From the NCBI GenBank assembly GCA_017530105.1, contig JAFXMW010000033.1:1-64000 (forward strand): a DNA stretch of 64,000 nt, given 5' to 3'. Below are positions 44,106-53,368 of the stretch, piece by piece. The notes under the pieces are model-generated. The model did no database searches. It had not been told where the DNA came from and saw nothing but the letters and a program-made list of their open reading frames with translations. Numbering within the stretch: the first letter of the stretch is position 1; each line of letters opens with the position of its first letter. The position numbers and the translations under genes are program-made. The DNA is from Bacteroidales bacterium. GTDB lineage: Bacteria > Bacteroidota > Bacteroidia > Bacteroidales > P3.

Positions 44106-45445
44106 TGGACTACATCATCACCAACGGCACTGTCGTCAACGAAGGCACCCTCTCCAAACGCGACCTCTTCATCCATGACGGTCGTTTTGTCGAGGATGCA
44201 ACCTCCTTGCGCAAACCGCAAACCTTCTCGGCCGAAGGATGCTATGTCCTCCCCGGAGTCATCGACACCCATGTTCATTTCCGCGACCCTGGATTCCCCG
44301 ACAAAGCCGACTTCGCCACCGAAAGCCGTGCAGCCCTCGCCGGAGGAGTCACCTCCGTCATCGACATGCCCAACACCAAGCCGCAGACCACCTCCCTCGA
44401 CGAGTTGGAAGCCAAAGAGCGCATCGCAGCCCAAAAGAGTGCCGTCAACTACGGCTTCATGCTGGGTGCCACCAACGACAACCTCCAGCAACTCCTCTCC
44501 ATCGACCCCCTCCGCTATGCCGCCGTCAAACTCTTCCTCGGCAGCAGCACAGGCAACATGCTCGTCAACAAAGCCGACACCCTCGACCGTCTCTTTGGCG
44601 AAAGCCGTAAACTGATAGTGGCGCACTGCGAAGACGAAAGCATCATACAAGCCAACCTCCGCAACTACAAGATGGAGTTCGAGGGCAAAGGAGGCGAGAA
44701 AGCCGACCTGCACCCCAAAATCCGCAACCGCGAAGCCTGCTTTGTCTCCACCTACAAAGCCGTCGAGCGTGCCCGCAAATACGGTACCCGTCTCCATGTC
44801 GCACATATCAGCACCTCCACCGAACTCTCTCTCCTCAGCAATAAAAACCTCGAGGAAAAGAACATCACCGCCGAGGTAACACCCAACCATCTCTGGTTCG
44901 ATGACCGCGACTATGCCGAATTGGGCAACAAAATCAAATGCAACCCCGCCATCAAGACCAACGACGACCGTCTGGCCTTGTGGACAGGACTCGTCGACGG
45001 CCTTATCGACACCATCGCCACCGACCATGCACCCCATACCCTTGCCGAGAAAAGTCTCCCCTACTTCACTGCCCCGGGAGGCATCCCCAGCATCCAGCAC
45101 TCCTTGCAGATGATGATGGAAGGCCTCTTCAACCCCGCCGCCTGCCAGCGCGACGACCACAACGAAGTGCTTCAGGAATGGATGCCCCTTCTGGTAACCA
45201 AGATGTGCCACAACCCCGCACTCCTCTTTGGCATCCAGAACCGTGGATTCATCCGTCCCGGTTACTTTGCCGACCTCGCCATCCTCGAACCCGGCGACAC
45301 CCTCATCACTCGACAAAGCCTCCTCTACAAATGCGGCTGGAGTCCCCTCGAAGGGCAGACCCTCCACACCCGCCTCCGTCAAGTGTTCCTCAACGGAATG
45401 CCTGCCGGACAAAGCACCCCCATGCCCTTAACCTTCTGCAAATAA
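44105..45445 (+). CDS. pyrC: Dihydroorotase (class I)
   Basis: Cyclises carbamoyl aspartate to dihydroorotate in pyrimidine synthesis. The ATG at 44105 (MDYIITNGTVVNEG) shares one base with the preceding stop; the open frame upstream lies inside that gene in another frame. The 446-residue protein has the zinc motif GVIDTHVHFRDPGF, ESRAALAGGVTSVIDMPNTK, LHVAHIST and TIATDHAPHT. No other pyr gene is near, and coupling to a WG-repeat envelope protein is unusual. Confidence 0.95.
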   Translation: MDYIITNGTVVNEGTLSKRDLFIHDGRFVEDATSLRKPQTFSAEGCYVLPGVIDTHVHFRDPGFPDKADFATESRAALAGGVTSVIDMPNTKPQTTSLDELEAKERIAAQKSAVNYGFMLGATNDNLQQLLSIDPLRYAAVKLFLGSSTGNMLVNKADTLDRLFGESRKLIVAHCEDESIIQANLRNYKMEFEGKGGEKADLHPKIRNREACFVSTYKAVERARKYGTRLHVAHISTSTELSLLSNKNLEEKNITAEVTPNHLWFDDRDYAELGNKIKCNPAIKTNDDRLALWTGLVDGLIDTIATDHAPHTLAEKSLPYFTAPGGIPSIQHSLQMMMEGLFNPAACQRDDHNEVLQEWMPLLVTKMCHNPALLFGIQNRGFIRPGYFADLAILEPGDTLITRQSLLYKCGWSPLEGQTLHTRLRQVFLNGMPAGQSTPMPLTFCK

Positions 45446-45475
45446 TCATTCAGAAACCAAAAATAATTCAAGACA

Positions 45476-45901
45476 ATGAAAAAAATCCTCCTCGTATTAA
45501 TGGCACTCATACTCATGGGCAGTGCCGCCTATGCCGCCAATCGCAAAAGGATCATCGATCCCGAAAGCCTTCCCAAGCCAGCCATCGAGCTGATACAGAA
45601 ACATTGGCCCTCCTGTGTAATCGACCAAGCCTATATCGATGGCAAAGAATACGAAGTGCTCCTCAGCGATGGCACCATCATCGAGTTCGACTCCAAAGGC
45701 ATCTGGAAAGAGATGAAATGCACCGACGGACTGCCCGTCACCCTGGTGCCCGGCTACATCACCCGCTATATAGTGGGACGTTACCCCAAGCAGCTCATCA
45801 TCGACTGTGAGAAGATGCGTGGCGGCTACGAAGTCAAGCTCACCAATGGCCTGGAAATCCAGTTCGACCTCCAAGGCCGCGTCACCCACGTCGACGACTG
45901 A
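45476..45901 (+). CDS. PepSY-like secreted protein
   Basis: 141 residues with a signal peptide (GSAAYAA). Two PepSY-like (DUF2874) units follow, each with a helix and a strand block: LPKPAIELIQKHWPSCVIDQ with YEVLLSDGTIIEFDSKG, and PGYITRYIVGRYPKQLIIDC with YEVKLTNGLEIQFDLQG. Such Bacteroidota proteins are periplasmic and probably inhibit or bind proteases or polymers; function here is unknown. It follows pyrC with a 30-nt gap and ends with a terminator. Confidence 0.88.
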   Translation: MKKILLVLMALILMGSAAYAANRKRIIDPESLPKPAIELIQKHWPSCVIDQAYIDGKEYEVLLSDGTIIEFDSKGIWKEMKCTDGLPVTLVPGYITRYIVGRYPKQLIIDCEKMRGGYEVKLTNGLEIQFDLQGRVTHVDD

Positions 45902-45927
45902 GCCCAACCCTATATCGCAACACCATA

Positions 45928-45958
45928 AGAGGATGTCCCCACGACACCCTCTTTTTTT
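45928..45958 (+). terminator. Intrinsic terminator after the PepSY-like gene
   Basis: AGAGG-TGTC and GACA-CCTCT pair around a short loop, with one mismatch, followed by seven T. Confidence 0.85.
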
Positions 45959-46681
45959 ATGGGACTTCTACAAATCACCTCGTAGAGGTGAGCTTATAAA
46001 TAACACGGCACATGCCGAAGTCGCAGTGCCGTGACATTCAGACATCCGAGAACTGCGTCCAGAAGGGACGCGACATCTATATAGCATTTATAAAACCTCC
46101 CTTAATATAAGACAACGAATCCTTTGGAGTGCAGGCACCCTACCCATAATTAAACCAAACCTCAATAAGTCAAAGAACTCTCAGAATAATTCATGTAAAG
46201 GGAAGCAAGCAAAGCCATTGTTAGCCGCTGCACCCTATTTTAAGATTAACAACCCACGGCAGACGTCCCCACCATAAGGAGGGGTGAAGAATGTCCTGTG
46301 AACATTCGATAGCGAAGCGGAGAACAAAACGAAGTGCCAGGATGGGCAACCTCAAAAAACAACCGAATATCACTCTAAATTCGGCTGCAAAGATACGAAC
46401 ATTTTTTCATCCCCAGACACCAACCTGCCCCACTCCGCCACTATCATCCCACACCACACCCATCCCCCTCATATTGAACATATCTTTTTTTTGCTCCCAC
46501 CCCACCCTCTCCGGCCAAGCTGCCCCAACCAAAACCCAGAAACCGAAAAAAACATTATACCATGCAAAGATAGTATTAAAACATCCACGCCACACAAAGT
46601 AGCAAAGAAAAATAACCATCTGTTTCTCTATTCATTACAATAAATCTTTACGAAAAGTGGCGTAGTGTCAAGAAAAATGTG

Positions 46682-46689
46682 TATATTTG
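46682..46689 (+). promoter_or_regulatory. -7 box TATATTTG of the hsd operon leader
   Basis: Matches TAnnTTTG. The predicted RNA start near 46695 places the 5' hairpin at the very start of the transcript, as in the leader at 31.4-31.65 kb. Confidence 0.7.
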
Positions 46690-46695
46690 CACTCA

Positions 46696-46920
46696 GATTG
46701 ACACGAGAAAAGTCAATCCGATGCAACGAAAGCATTTGTATTAGTCCACACATAGGAATTTGCCCAAATTCATATTTACCAAAAGGACTCAAGTACTAAT
46801 GCCTTTTGCTTATTCTGTATGCTGTTGGGTCTTATCCTTCCGCATAACGGTAAGCATAGGATAAGGTTCAACAGTTTCTATTTGGTAAAGGTCGGGCAAA
46901 ACCTCTATGTGATAGGGCTG
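46696..46920 (+). ncRNA. Structured leader RNA, family member B (upstream of hsdM)
   Basis: A 5' hairpin GATTGAC/GTCAATC (46696-46702, 46712-46718) is followed by a nested rod: 46749-46755/46905-46911 (7 bp), 46759-46765/46894-46900 (7 bp), 46775-46783/46881-46889 (9 bp), an asymmetric bubble, 46822-46827/46869-46874 (6 bp) and 46831-46838/46858-46865 (8 bp). TGCTTA at 46807-46812 could also pair with TAAGCA in the apical loop (46851-46856), a possible pseudoknot. Order and spacing match member A on the other strand. It could be a separate RNA or the 5' UTR of hsdM. The rod with a bubble also resembles 6S RNA, which is an alternative reading. Confidence 0.78.
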
Positions 46921-46994
46921 TCAACACGAGTTCTATGCTTTCTTTATGTAGTGCAACCGCCATCCTCTGGGAACTCGGCTTGGCACAAACCTAC

Positions 46995-48572
46995 ATGAAC
47001 ATGACACATGCTGCCACCACTCAACAGCGCGAGGAGCTGCAACGTACCATCTGGAAAATCGCCGAGGACCTACGCGGTGCCATCGGCGGATGGGAATTCA
47101 AGGCTTACGTGTTAGGATCTCTCTTCTATAGGTTCATCTCCGAAAATCTCACCGACTACATCAACGACCTACAAAGCAAAGCAGGAATAAAAGGTTTTGA
47201 CTATGCCGCCATGAGCGACGAAGACGCTGAGCCTGCACGCCGACAGATGGTCGAGGAAAAAGGCTTCTTCATCCTCCCCTCCCAGCTTTTTGTAAATGTC
47301 TGTAAACACTGCAAAGATGACGAAAATCTGAACATGACCCTCTCCAACATCTTCAAAGCCATTGAGGGTTCTGCTCTCGGCACTGATTCCGAGGAGGATA
47401 TGAAAGGACTCTTCTCCGACTTCATTGTCGACAATGCACTTCTGGGCACCGACGTAAAAAGTCGAAACCGCCTTATCGCCAAAGTCCTCACCACCGTGCG
47501 AGATATGAACTTGGGCGAAGAGTTTCAAGAGAACCGCATTGATGCCTTTGGCGATGCATACGAATTCCTTATGCACATGTACGCCTCCAATGCCGGCAAG
47601 AGCGGCGGACAACACTTCACCCCTCAAGAGGTATCCGAACTGCTCGCACGATTGGCAGCGGTTCCTCTACGCAAAGTCAACAGTGTCTACGACCCCGCCT
47701 GTGGCTCAGGTTCTTTGCTGCTGAAATTCAAAAAGACCATAGGGCGTGACAACCCCGCACTGAAATACTATGGGCAGGAAATCAACCCCACCACCTACAA
47801 CCTCTGCCGAATCAACATGTTCCTGCACAATATCAATTTCGACAATTTCGACATCCAGCAAGGCGACACACTCATCACTCCCAAGCACCGCCACCTCGAA
47901 CCCTTTGATGCCGTGGTCAGCAATCCCCCCTACAGCCAGAAATGGGAAGGTTCCTCCAATCCACTCTTGATTAACGACGACCGCTATGCAGGTCCCGGCG
48001 TTCTGGCTCCCGACAGTGCCAGCGACCTCGCCTTCGTCCTCCATGCACTTGCCTCTCTCAACGAAGGCGGCACCGCTGCCATTGTCGAGTTCCCAGGAGT
48101 ACTCTACCGTAGCGGCAAAGAAAAGAGCATACGCCATTGGTTGGTTGAAAACAACTATATCGACACCATCATCCAACTGCCTGCCAATCTCTTTTTCGGG
48201 GTGGGCATAGCCACCTGCATCATCGTGTTGCGCCGTGGCACACGCCCTGACAACCGCATCCTCTTCATCGATGCCTCCAAAGAGTTTGTAAAAAACGGCA
48301 ACAAAAACAAACTCTCACCGCAGAACCAAGACCACATCTTTGAAGTCTTTGCCAACCGCACTGAAGAACCCTACTTCTCGCGGTTGGTGTCCATTAGTGA
48401 CATCCTCGACAACGAGGCCAACCTCTCCGTCTCCTCCTATGTAGAGCAGGAAGACACGCGCGAGTTTATCAACATCGATGAAGTCAACGAAGAGCTTTCC
48501 AATCTCGTATCCGAAGGAGAAATCCTTTGGGGAAAGATTGACAGCATTATCAAAGAGATAGGAGAAGCGTGA
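46995..48572 (+). CDS. hsdM: Type I restriction-modification system, methyltransferase subunit
   Basis: N6-adenine methyltransferase that with HsdS protects host DNA and with HsdR forms the nuclease. From the ATG at 46995 (MNMTHAATTQQREEL) it has 525 residues; the frame is open to 46935 but the earlier part has no family match. An N-terminal helical domain (IWKIAEDLRGAIGGWEFKAY) is followed by the AdoMet motif VYDPACGSGSLLLKF and catalytic SNPPYSQKW. Stop and hsdS start are 1 nt apart. Its leader is about 300 nt and structured. Confidence 0.95.
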   Translation: MNMTHAATTQQREELQRTIWKIAEDLRGAIGGWEFKAYVLGSLFYRFISENLTDYINDLQSKAGIKGFDYAAMSDEDAEPARRQMVEEKGFFILPSQLFVNVCKHCKDDENLNMTLSNIFKAIEGSALGTDSEEDMKGLFSDFIVDNALLGTDVKSRNRLIAKVLTTVRDMNLGEEFQENRIDAFGDAYEFLMHMYASNAGKSGGQHFTPQEVSELLARLAAVPLRKVNSVYDPACGSGSLLLKFKKTIGRDNPALKYYGQEINPTTYNLCRINMFLHNINFDNFDIQQGDTLITPKHRHLEPFDAVVSNPPYSQKWEGSSNPLLINDDRYAGPGVLAPDSASDLAFVLHALASLNEGGTAAIVEFPGVLYRSGKEKSIRHWLVENNYIDTIIQLPANLFFGVGIATCIIVLRRGTRPDNRILFIDASKEFVKNGNKNKLSPQNQDHIFEVFANRTEEPYFSRLVSISDILDNEANLSVSSYVEQEDTREFINIDEVNEELSNLVSEGEILWGKIDSIIKEIGEA

Positions 48573-48573
48573 T

Positions 48574-49602
48574 ATGGTAGAGTGGAAAGAACTTGGAGAA
48601 GTGTGTGTGTTTAAAAGGGGGAAGACTATTACTGCAAAACAAGCCCAAGCCGGGAACATCCCAGTAGTCGCTGGAGGGCAGACACCTTCATATTACCATA
48701 ATGAAGCTAATAGAACTGGAGAATCTATCACAGTGGCTGGTTCTGGTGCTTATGCAGGATATGTTTCATATTGGAATCAGCCAATTTTTGTTTCTGATGC
48801 ATTTACAGTGGAGCCCACAAAAAAAAGCTTCATTTTAAAATATCTCTACCATTGGCTCAAACTAAATCAGCAAAGAATTATTGCCACACAAAAGGGAGCT
48901 GGTGTTCCTCACGTCCATGGCAAAAATATTGCCAAATTTAAAATCCCCATTCCTCCAATAGAAGAGCAGGAAAGGATAGTAAGAATATTAGACACCTTCA
49001 CAGCAGGAATAGAGAATGTAAAAAAGCAACTATTCCTCCGCCACAAACAATACGAATACTACCGTAACCACCTACTAAACCCCGCTTCCCTCCCCAATGC
49101 AGAATATTGTTCTATTGGTGAAGTGTGCAAAACCACAAGTCCTCCTAGGAAATTAGGTACGAAATTGTATCAACAAAAAGGTAAGTACCCAATTATTGAC
49201 CAAGGACAATCTCATATTGTCGGATATTCTGATGATGAATCAGCACTATTACCAGAAAATGAATATGTTCTTTTTGGTGACCATACAAGGATTGTTAAAT
49301 ACTACTATGGTCAATTTGCACAAGGGGCTGATGGACTTAAAATATTAGTGTCTAATAGGAACATCATACTACCACACTATCTTTTTCATGTCATCAAAAG
49401 CACTGATATTCCATCAAGAGGTTATAGTAGACATTGGTCTATTGTTAAAGAACTACAAATCCCTATTCCAACATTTTCTAAACAAAAACAAATTGTTGCA
49501 ATACTCAATCAATTCGAAACCTCAATCGCCAACTTAGAACAACAACTAACCCTCCGCGAAAAACAATACGAATATTACCGAAACAAATTATTAACCTTTT
49601 AA
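48574..49602 (+). CDS. hsdS: Type I restriction-modification system, specificity subunit
   Basis: Determines the target sequence. 342 residues with two target-recognition domains (about 1-150 and 175-320), each followed by a coiled-coil repeat ending KQYEYYRN (near 159-166 and 331-338). The DNA under the two ends is nearly identical (AAACAATACGAATA at about 49047 and 49560), a common substrate for domain exchange. The recognition domains are much more AT-rich than hsdM and hsdR, in line with horizontal replacement. Slightly shorter than average, but with both halves. Confidence 0.92.
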   Translation: MVEWKELGEVCVFKRGKTITAKQAQAGNIPVVAGGQTPSYYHNEANRTGESITVAGSGAYAGYVSYWNQPIFVSDAFTVEPTKKSFILKYLYHWLKLNQQRIIATQKGAGVPHVHGKNIAKFKIPIPPIEEQERIVRILDTFTAGIENVKKQLFLRHKQYEYYRNHLLNPASLPNAEYCSIGEVCKTTSPPRKLGTKLYQQKGKYPIIDQGQSHIVGYSDDESALLPENEYVLFGDHTRIVKYYYGQFAQGADGLKILVSNRNIILPHYLFHVIKSTDIPSRGYSRHWSIVKELQIPIPTFSKQKQIVAILNQFETSIANLEQQLTLREKQYEYYRNKLLTF

Positions 49603-49612
49603 CATTCAACAC

Positions 49613-50209
49613 ATGTTACATAATCCTTATATTGATAGCTCATTAGATTCAGAATTAAATAATTATTGGAATGATTTTGTTTCATGGGTAAAGAAAAAAA
49701 ATGTGGGAAAAGAAAGAATAGAAGAAATAGGCAATGCACTGAAAGAGAATCAAAATATACTGGAAGAAAAACAAGCAACATTAGAAAAAATCTCAACAGA
49801 ATTAAAAGTAAAAAATTCAGAATTGGAAGAATTAAAATATGAAATTGGAGCAAGAATAACTAATGTGAATCAAGCCAAACAGGAATTGGAAAAAATAAAA
49901 AAAGAGGAAGATGAAAGAAAAAAAAGATTAATTGAAATAATAAAAACAGAGGAAGCAAAACAAAAAAGAATATTAGAACTTAAGAATGAAATAATAAAAA
50001 CAGAGGAAGCAAAACAAAATAAATTATTAGAATTTGAGAATAAAATAAATTCTACAAAAGAATACGAGGATAAACTTCAAAAGAGATTAGATTCTATAAT
50101 AACTGCGATAGAAGAAGAGAAAAGGAAAAAACATATTTGGACTATTGCAGGTATACTAATTAGTTTAATTGGTACTTTGATAGGTATTATATCTTTATTT
50201 CATAATTAA
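49613..50209 (+). CDS. Coiled-coil, tail-anchored membrane protein inside the hsd operon
   Basis: 198 residues, very AT-rich. Residues about 40-170 form a long charged coiled coil (ENQNILEEKQATLEKISTEL), with an 18-residue tandem unit NEIIKTEEAKQ (54-nt DNA period from 49934). Residues 175-195 are a single C-terminal membrane helix (WTIAGILISLIGTLIGIISL). No family recognised. It starts 10 nt after hsdS and ends 9 nt before hsdR, so it is cotranscribed with both. Genes inserted in hsd loci are known elsewhere (for example the rlo genes of Campylobacter); the role here is unknown, possibly an accessory defence or control protein. Confidence 0.8.
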   Translation: MLHNPYIDSSLDSELNNYWNDFVSWVKKKNVGKERIEEIGNALKENQNILEEKQATLEKISTELKVKNSELEELKYEIGARITNVNQAKQELEKIKKEEDERKKRLIEIIKTEEAKQKRILELKNEIIKTEEAKQNKLLEFENKINSTKEYEDKLQKRLDSIITAIEEEKRKKHIWTIAGILISLIGTLIGIISLFHN

Positions 50210-50218
50210 TAAGCCTCC

Positions 50219-53200
50219 ATGCAGCAATTCAACGTTATAGCAGAGCAAGAGAACGTCACCGTGATGGCGCATTACGACGCGTTGCCTCGTGAGGAACGGG
50301 GTTACCAGAGTGAGGCCGAATTAGAGCGGGAACTCATCAGCCAACTCACAAAACAGGGATACGAATATGTGAATATCACCTCCGAGGATGAACTACTCAA
50401 AAACCTGAAGAATCAACTGGAAAGACTGAACAGTCTCAACCTCTCCGACTCCGAATGGCAACAACTCTTGGTAAAACATATCGCCTCGCCTCAAATGTCT
50501 ATCGAGGACAAAACCGAGCGCATCCAGCAAAAAGAGATTGTGGACATCATACGCGACAACGGCATGACTCAAAACATCAAGCTCATTGATAAACGCGACA
50601 TCCACAACAACCACCTGCAAGTGCTGAACCAGTACGTGCCGGAAGGAGGGACACGAGGCAACCGCTATGACGTGACCATTCTGGTGAATGGACTCCCTCT
50701 CGTGCACTGCGAGTTGAAACGACGCGGCGTGCCGCTCAAAGAGGCTTTCAACCAGATTAACCGCTATGAAAGGGAGTCTTTCTGGTCGGGATGCGGCCTA
50801 TATGACTACATACAGATTTTCATCATCTCCAACGGAACCCAAAGCAAATACTACAGCAACACCACACGCTTTGCCCATGTAGCGGCGGCAACCAAACAGA
50901 GAAAGCGAATCAAAACCCAGTCGCAAAGTTTCGAGTTCACTTCCTACTGGGCAGATGCAGAAAACAACACCATCACCGACCTGCGCGATTTCACCCGCAC
51001 TTTCCTTACTAAATCCACCCTATTGCGTGTCTTGACACGCTACTGCGTCTTCACTGTCGACAAGAACCTCCTCGTCATGCGTCCCTACCAGATTGCTGCC
51101 ACCGAAAAGATTCTCCTCCGTATCCGGCAGGCCACTCTCAACCGCTGGCAGGGAAGCACCCGCGCGGGAGGCTATATTTGGCACACTACAGGCAGTGGCA
51201 AAACGCTTACCTCCTTCAAAACCGCCCAGTTAGCAGCGGCCATTCCCAATATTGAAAAAGTGCTCTTTGTTGTGGACAGGAAAGACCTCGACTACCAGAC
51301 CATGAAAGAGTACGACAACTTCGAGAAAGGCTGTGCCAACAGCAACACATCCTCCACCATCCTGCAAGGACAACTCAACAACACGTCAGAGGATAAGAAA
51401 ATCATCATCACCACCATCCAGAAACTCTCCACCCTGCTTCGGAAAGGCAAAGAAATCAAATGTGCTGACAAAAATGTAGTGATGATTTTCGACGAGTGCC
51501 ACCGTTCCCAATTCGGCGACATGCACCAACTCATCACACGGAACTTTAAAAGATACTATATCTTCGGCTTTACCGGCACTCCTATCTTCGCCAAGAATGC
51601 CGGAAACGGCAAGTATGCCAACCTGCGGACCACAGCACAGGCTTTCGGCGGGGAACCCGACGAGCAGGGCAACGCCACAAGACCCCTCCACACCTACACC
51701 ATCATCGATGCCATTCGCGACAAAAATGTGCTGCAATTCAAGGTCGACTACATCCAAACCATTCGGGCAAAAGAAGGAATTGACGACAAAAAGGTGTGGG
51801 GCATAGAGACCGAGGCCGCACTGAGTGCACCACAACGCATTACCAACAACGTGGCTTATATACTAGACCATTACGCTCAAAAGACTAAACAAGGACAACG
51901 CTATACCTACAGCGTCATCGCTAACGTGGAGGCAGTAGCAAAAGACAACCGCAAGCAAGAAGAGAAACGTAAAAGCCTCTTGGGCGGCTTCAACTCAATC
52001 CTGTGTGTCGACTCTATACCCACCGCCATCAAATATTACAACGAAATAAAAAAGCAGCAGGAGCATAAAAATTCAAGCGAAAGGCTACGGGTAGCAACCA
52101 TTTTTACCTACGCCGCTAACGAAGAAGAGGATGAGACGGGCAACATACCCAACGAAGACCCCGCCAACACTGACGGCTTCGACACCTCTACTCGCGATTT
52201 TCTGGAAAGGGCGATAGCAGAATACAATGCCATGTTCGGCACCAAATACTCCACCGACAGCGAGAAGTTCCAAAACTACTACAAAGACCTGTCGTTGCGG
52301 ATGAAGAACCGCGAGGTCGACTTGCTTATTGTAGTGGGTATGTTCCTCACTGGCTTTGATGCAAAAACCCTCAACACACTGTGGGTAGACAAGAACCTGA
52401 AACTGCACGGGCTGTTACAGGCCTACAGTCGCACCAACAGGATTCTAAACAGCATCAAGGACTGTGGCAATATTGTCTGTTTCCGCAACCTCGAAGAGGC
52501 CACCAACGAGTCTTTCGCCCTCTTTGGCGACAAGGATGCCGCTGGGGTAATCCTGATGCGTCCTTTTGCCGACTACTATTACGGATACAACGACGACAAC
52601 GGGAAACATGTCCACGGCTACAAAGAGATTGTTGAGGAGTTACTGGAGAAATACCAACTGCCCATCAATCCTCAGAACTTGACCCTGGAACAGAAAAAAG
52701 AGTTTGTCAAACTTTTCAGTGGCGTGCTGAAGATGCAGAACCTGCTTTCCGCCTTTGACGAATTCACCGAAGATAAGATTATCGTCTCTGCCTTCGACAT
52801 GCAGGATTACCTGACATGGTACAATGACCTGCATGAGGAATTGAGAAAACCCACCAACGAGAAAGAGGACATTGCCGACGACCTCATCTTTGAGATGGAA
52901 TTAGTCAAACAGATACAAATCGACATACCCTATATTCTGGATTTAGTAAGGAAATACCATGAAGGCAACTGCCAGGACAAAACCATCGTCGCCAAAATAC
53001 AAAAGGCAATCGGTTCCAGTCCAGACCTGCGCAACAAAAAGGATTTAATCATGACTTTCCTCGAACAGATGACCCCTACTCCAGCACAAGAGAAAGAAGA
53101 TGTCTTTGAGGCATGGAATAACTTTGTATCAGGGGAAAAAGAACGCGAACTGAACACCATAATAAAAGAGGAAAACCTTCGTGAAGAAAAGACCCGCCAA

Positions 53201-53368
53201 TACATGGAACGGGCTTTTGAAGATGGATATGTGCAAACCATGGGGACAGCTATAGCCGATATACTTCCCGCCATGCCCCTGTTCGGTGGCAAGGTAAACC
53301 GCGAGGAGAAGAAAAGGACTGTTTTAGACCGCCTACTGTCGTTCTTCGAAAAATTCAGCAACCTGTAA
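50219..53368 (+). CDS. hsdR: Type I restriction-modification system, restriction subunit
   Basis: ATP-driven DNA translocase and nuclease of 1049 residues. The N-terminal PD-(D/E)xK nuclease shows Asp151 (GNRYDVTIL), Glu165 and Lys167 (HCELKRRG). Helicase motif I is TTGSGKT (Lys328), motif II FDECHRSQFG (Asp425), then GFTGTPIF and, in the second RecA domain, VGMFLTGFDAKTLNTLWVDK. A C-terminal helical domain binds the methyltransferase. All catalytic residues are present, so the system looks active. Confidence 0.96.
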   Translation: MQQFNVIAEQENVTVMAHYDALPREERGYQSEAELERELISQLTKQGYEYVNITSEDELLKNLKNQLERLNSLNLSDSEWQQLLVKHIASPQMSIEDKTERIQQKEIVDIIRDNGMTQNIKLIDKRDIHNNHLQVLNQYVPEGGTRGNRYDVTILVNGLPLVHCELKRRGVPLKEAFNQINRYERESFWSGCGLYDYIQIFIISNGTQSKYYSNTTRFAHVAAATKQRKRIKTQSQSFEFTSYWADAENNTITDLRDFTRTFLTKSTLLRVLTRYCVFTVDKNLLVMRPYQIAATEKILLRIRQATLNRWQGSTRAGGYIWHTTGSGKTLTSFKTAQLAAAIPNIEKVLFVVDRKDLDYQTMKEYDNFEKGCANSNTSSTILQGQLNNTSEDKKIIITTIQKLSTLLRKGKEIKCADKNVVMIFDECHRSQFGDMHQLITRNFKRYYIFGFTGTPIFAKNAGNGKYANLRTTAQAFGGEPDEQGNATRPLHTYTIIDAIRDKNVLQFKVDYIQTIRAKEGIDDKKVWGIETEAALSAPQRITNNVAYILDHYAQKTKQGQRYTYSVIANVEAVAKDNRKQEEKRKSLLGGFNSILCVDSIPTAIKYYNEIKKQQEHKNSSERLRVATIFTYAANEEEDETGNIPNEDPANTDGFDTSTRDFLERAIAEYNAMFGTKYSTDSEKFQNYYKDLSLRMKNREVDLLIVVGMFLTGFDAKTLNTLWVDKNLKLHGLLQAYSRTNRILNSIKDCGNIVCFRNLEEATNESFALFGDKDAAGVILMRPFADYYYGYNDDNGKHVHGYKEIVEELLEKYQLPINPQNLTLEQKKEFVKLFSGVLKMQNLLSAFDEFTEDKIIVSAFDMQDYLTWYNDLHEELRKPTNEKEDIADDLIFEMELVKQIQIDIPYILDLVRKYHEGNCQDKTIVAKIQKAIGSSPDLRNKKDLIMTFLEQMTPTPAQEKEDVFEAWNNFVSGEKERELNTIIKEENLREEKTRQYMERAFEDGYVQTMGTAIADILPAMPLFGGKVNREEKKRTVLDRLLSFFEKFSNL

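Larger units (their letters stand above)
45902..46694. other. Long intergenic region of degenerate palindromic repeats
   Basis: About 790 bp before the hsd promoter without a supported gene. It has a terminator (45928-45958), palindromes CACCTCGTAGAGGTG (45976-45990), CACGGCAC/GTGCCGTG (46004-46011, 46026-46033) and GCGTCC/GGACGC (46055-46071), and two minus-strand TATCTTTG boxes (46387-46394, 46565-46572) with no gene downstream. The frame at 46407-46619 has no support. Confidence 0.6.

Noticed and set aside
46407..46619. 70-codon minus-strand frame
   Set aside because: Low-complexity translation, no ribosome binding site and no family match; it crosses one of the orphan promoter boxes.
46799..46866. 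Short peptide ORF in the hsd leader RNA
   Set aside because: The corresponding ATG in the other leader is in a different frame relative to the aligned bases, so a conserved leader peptide is not supported.
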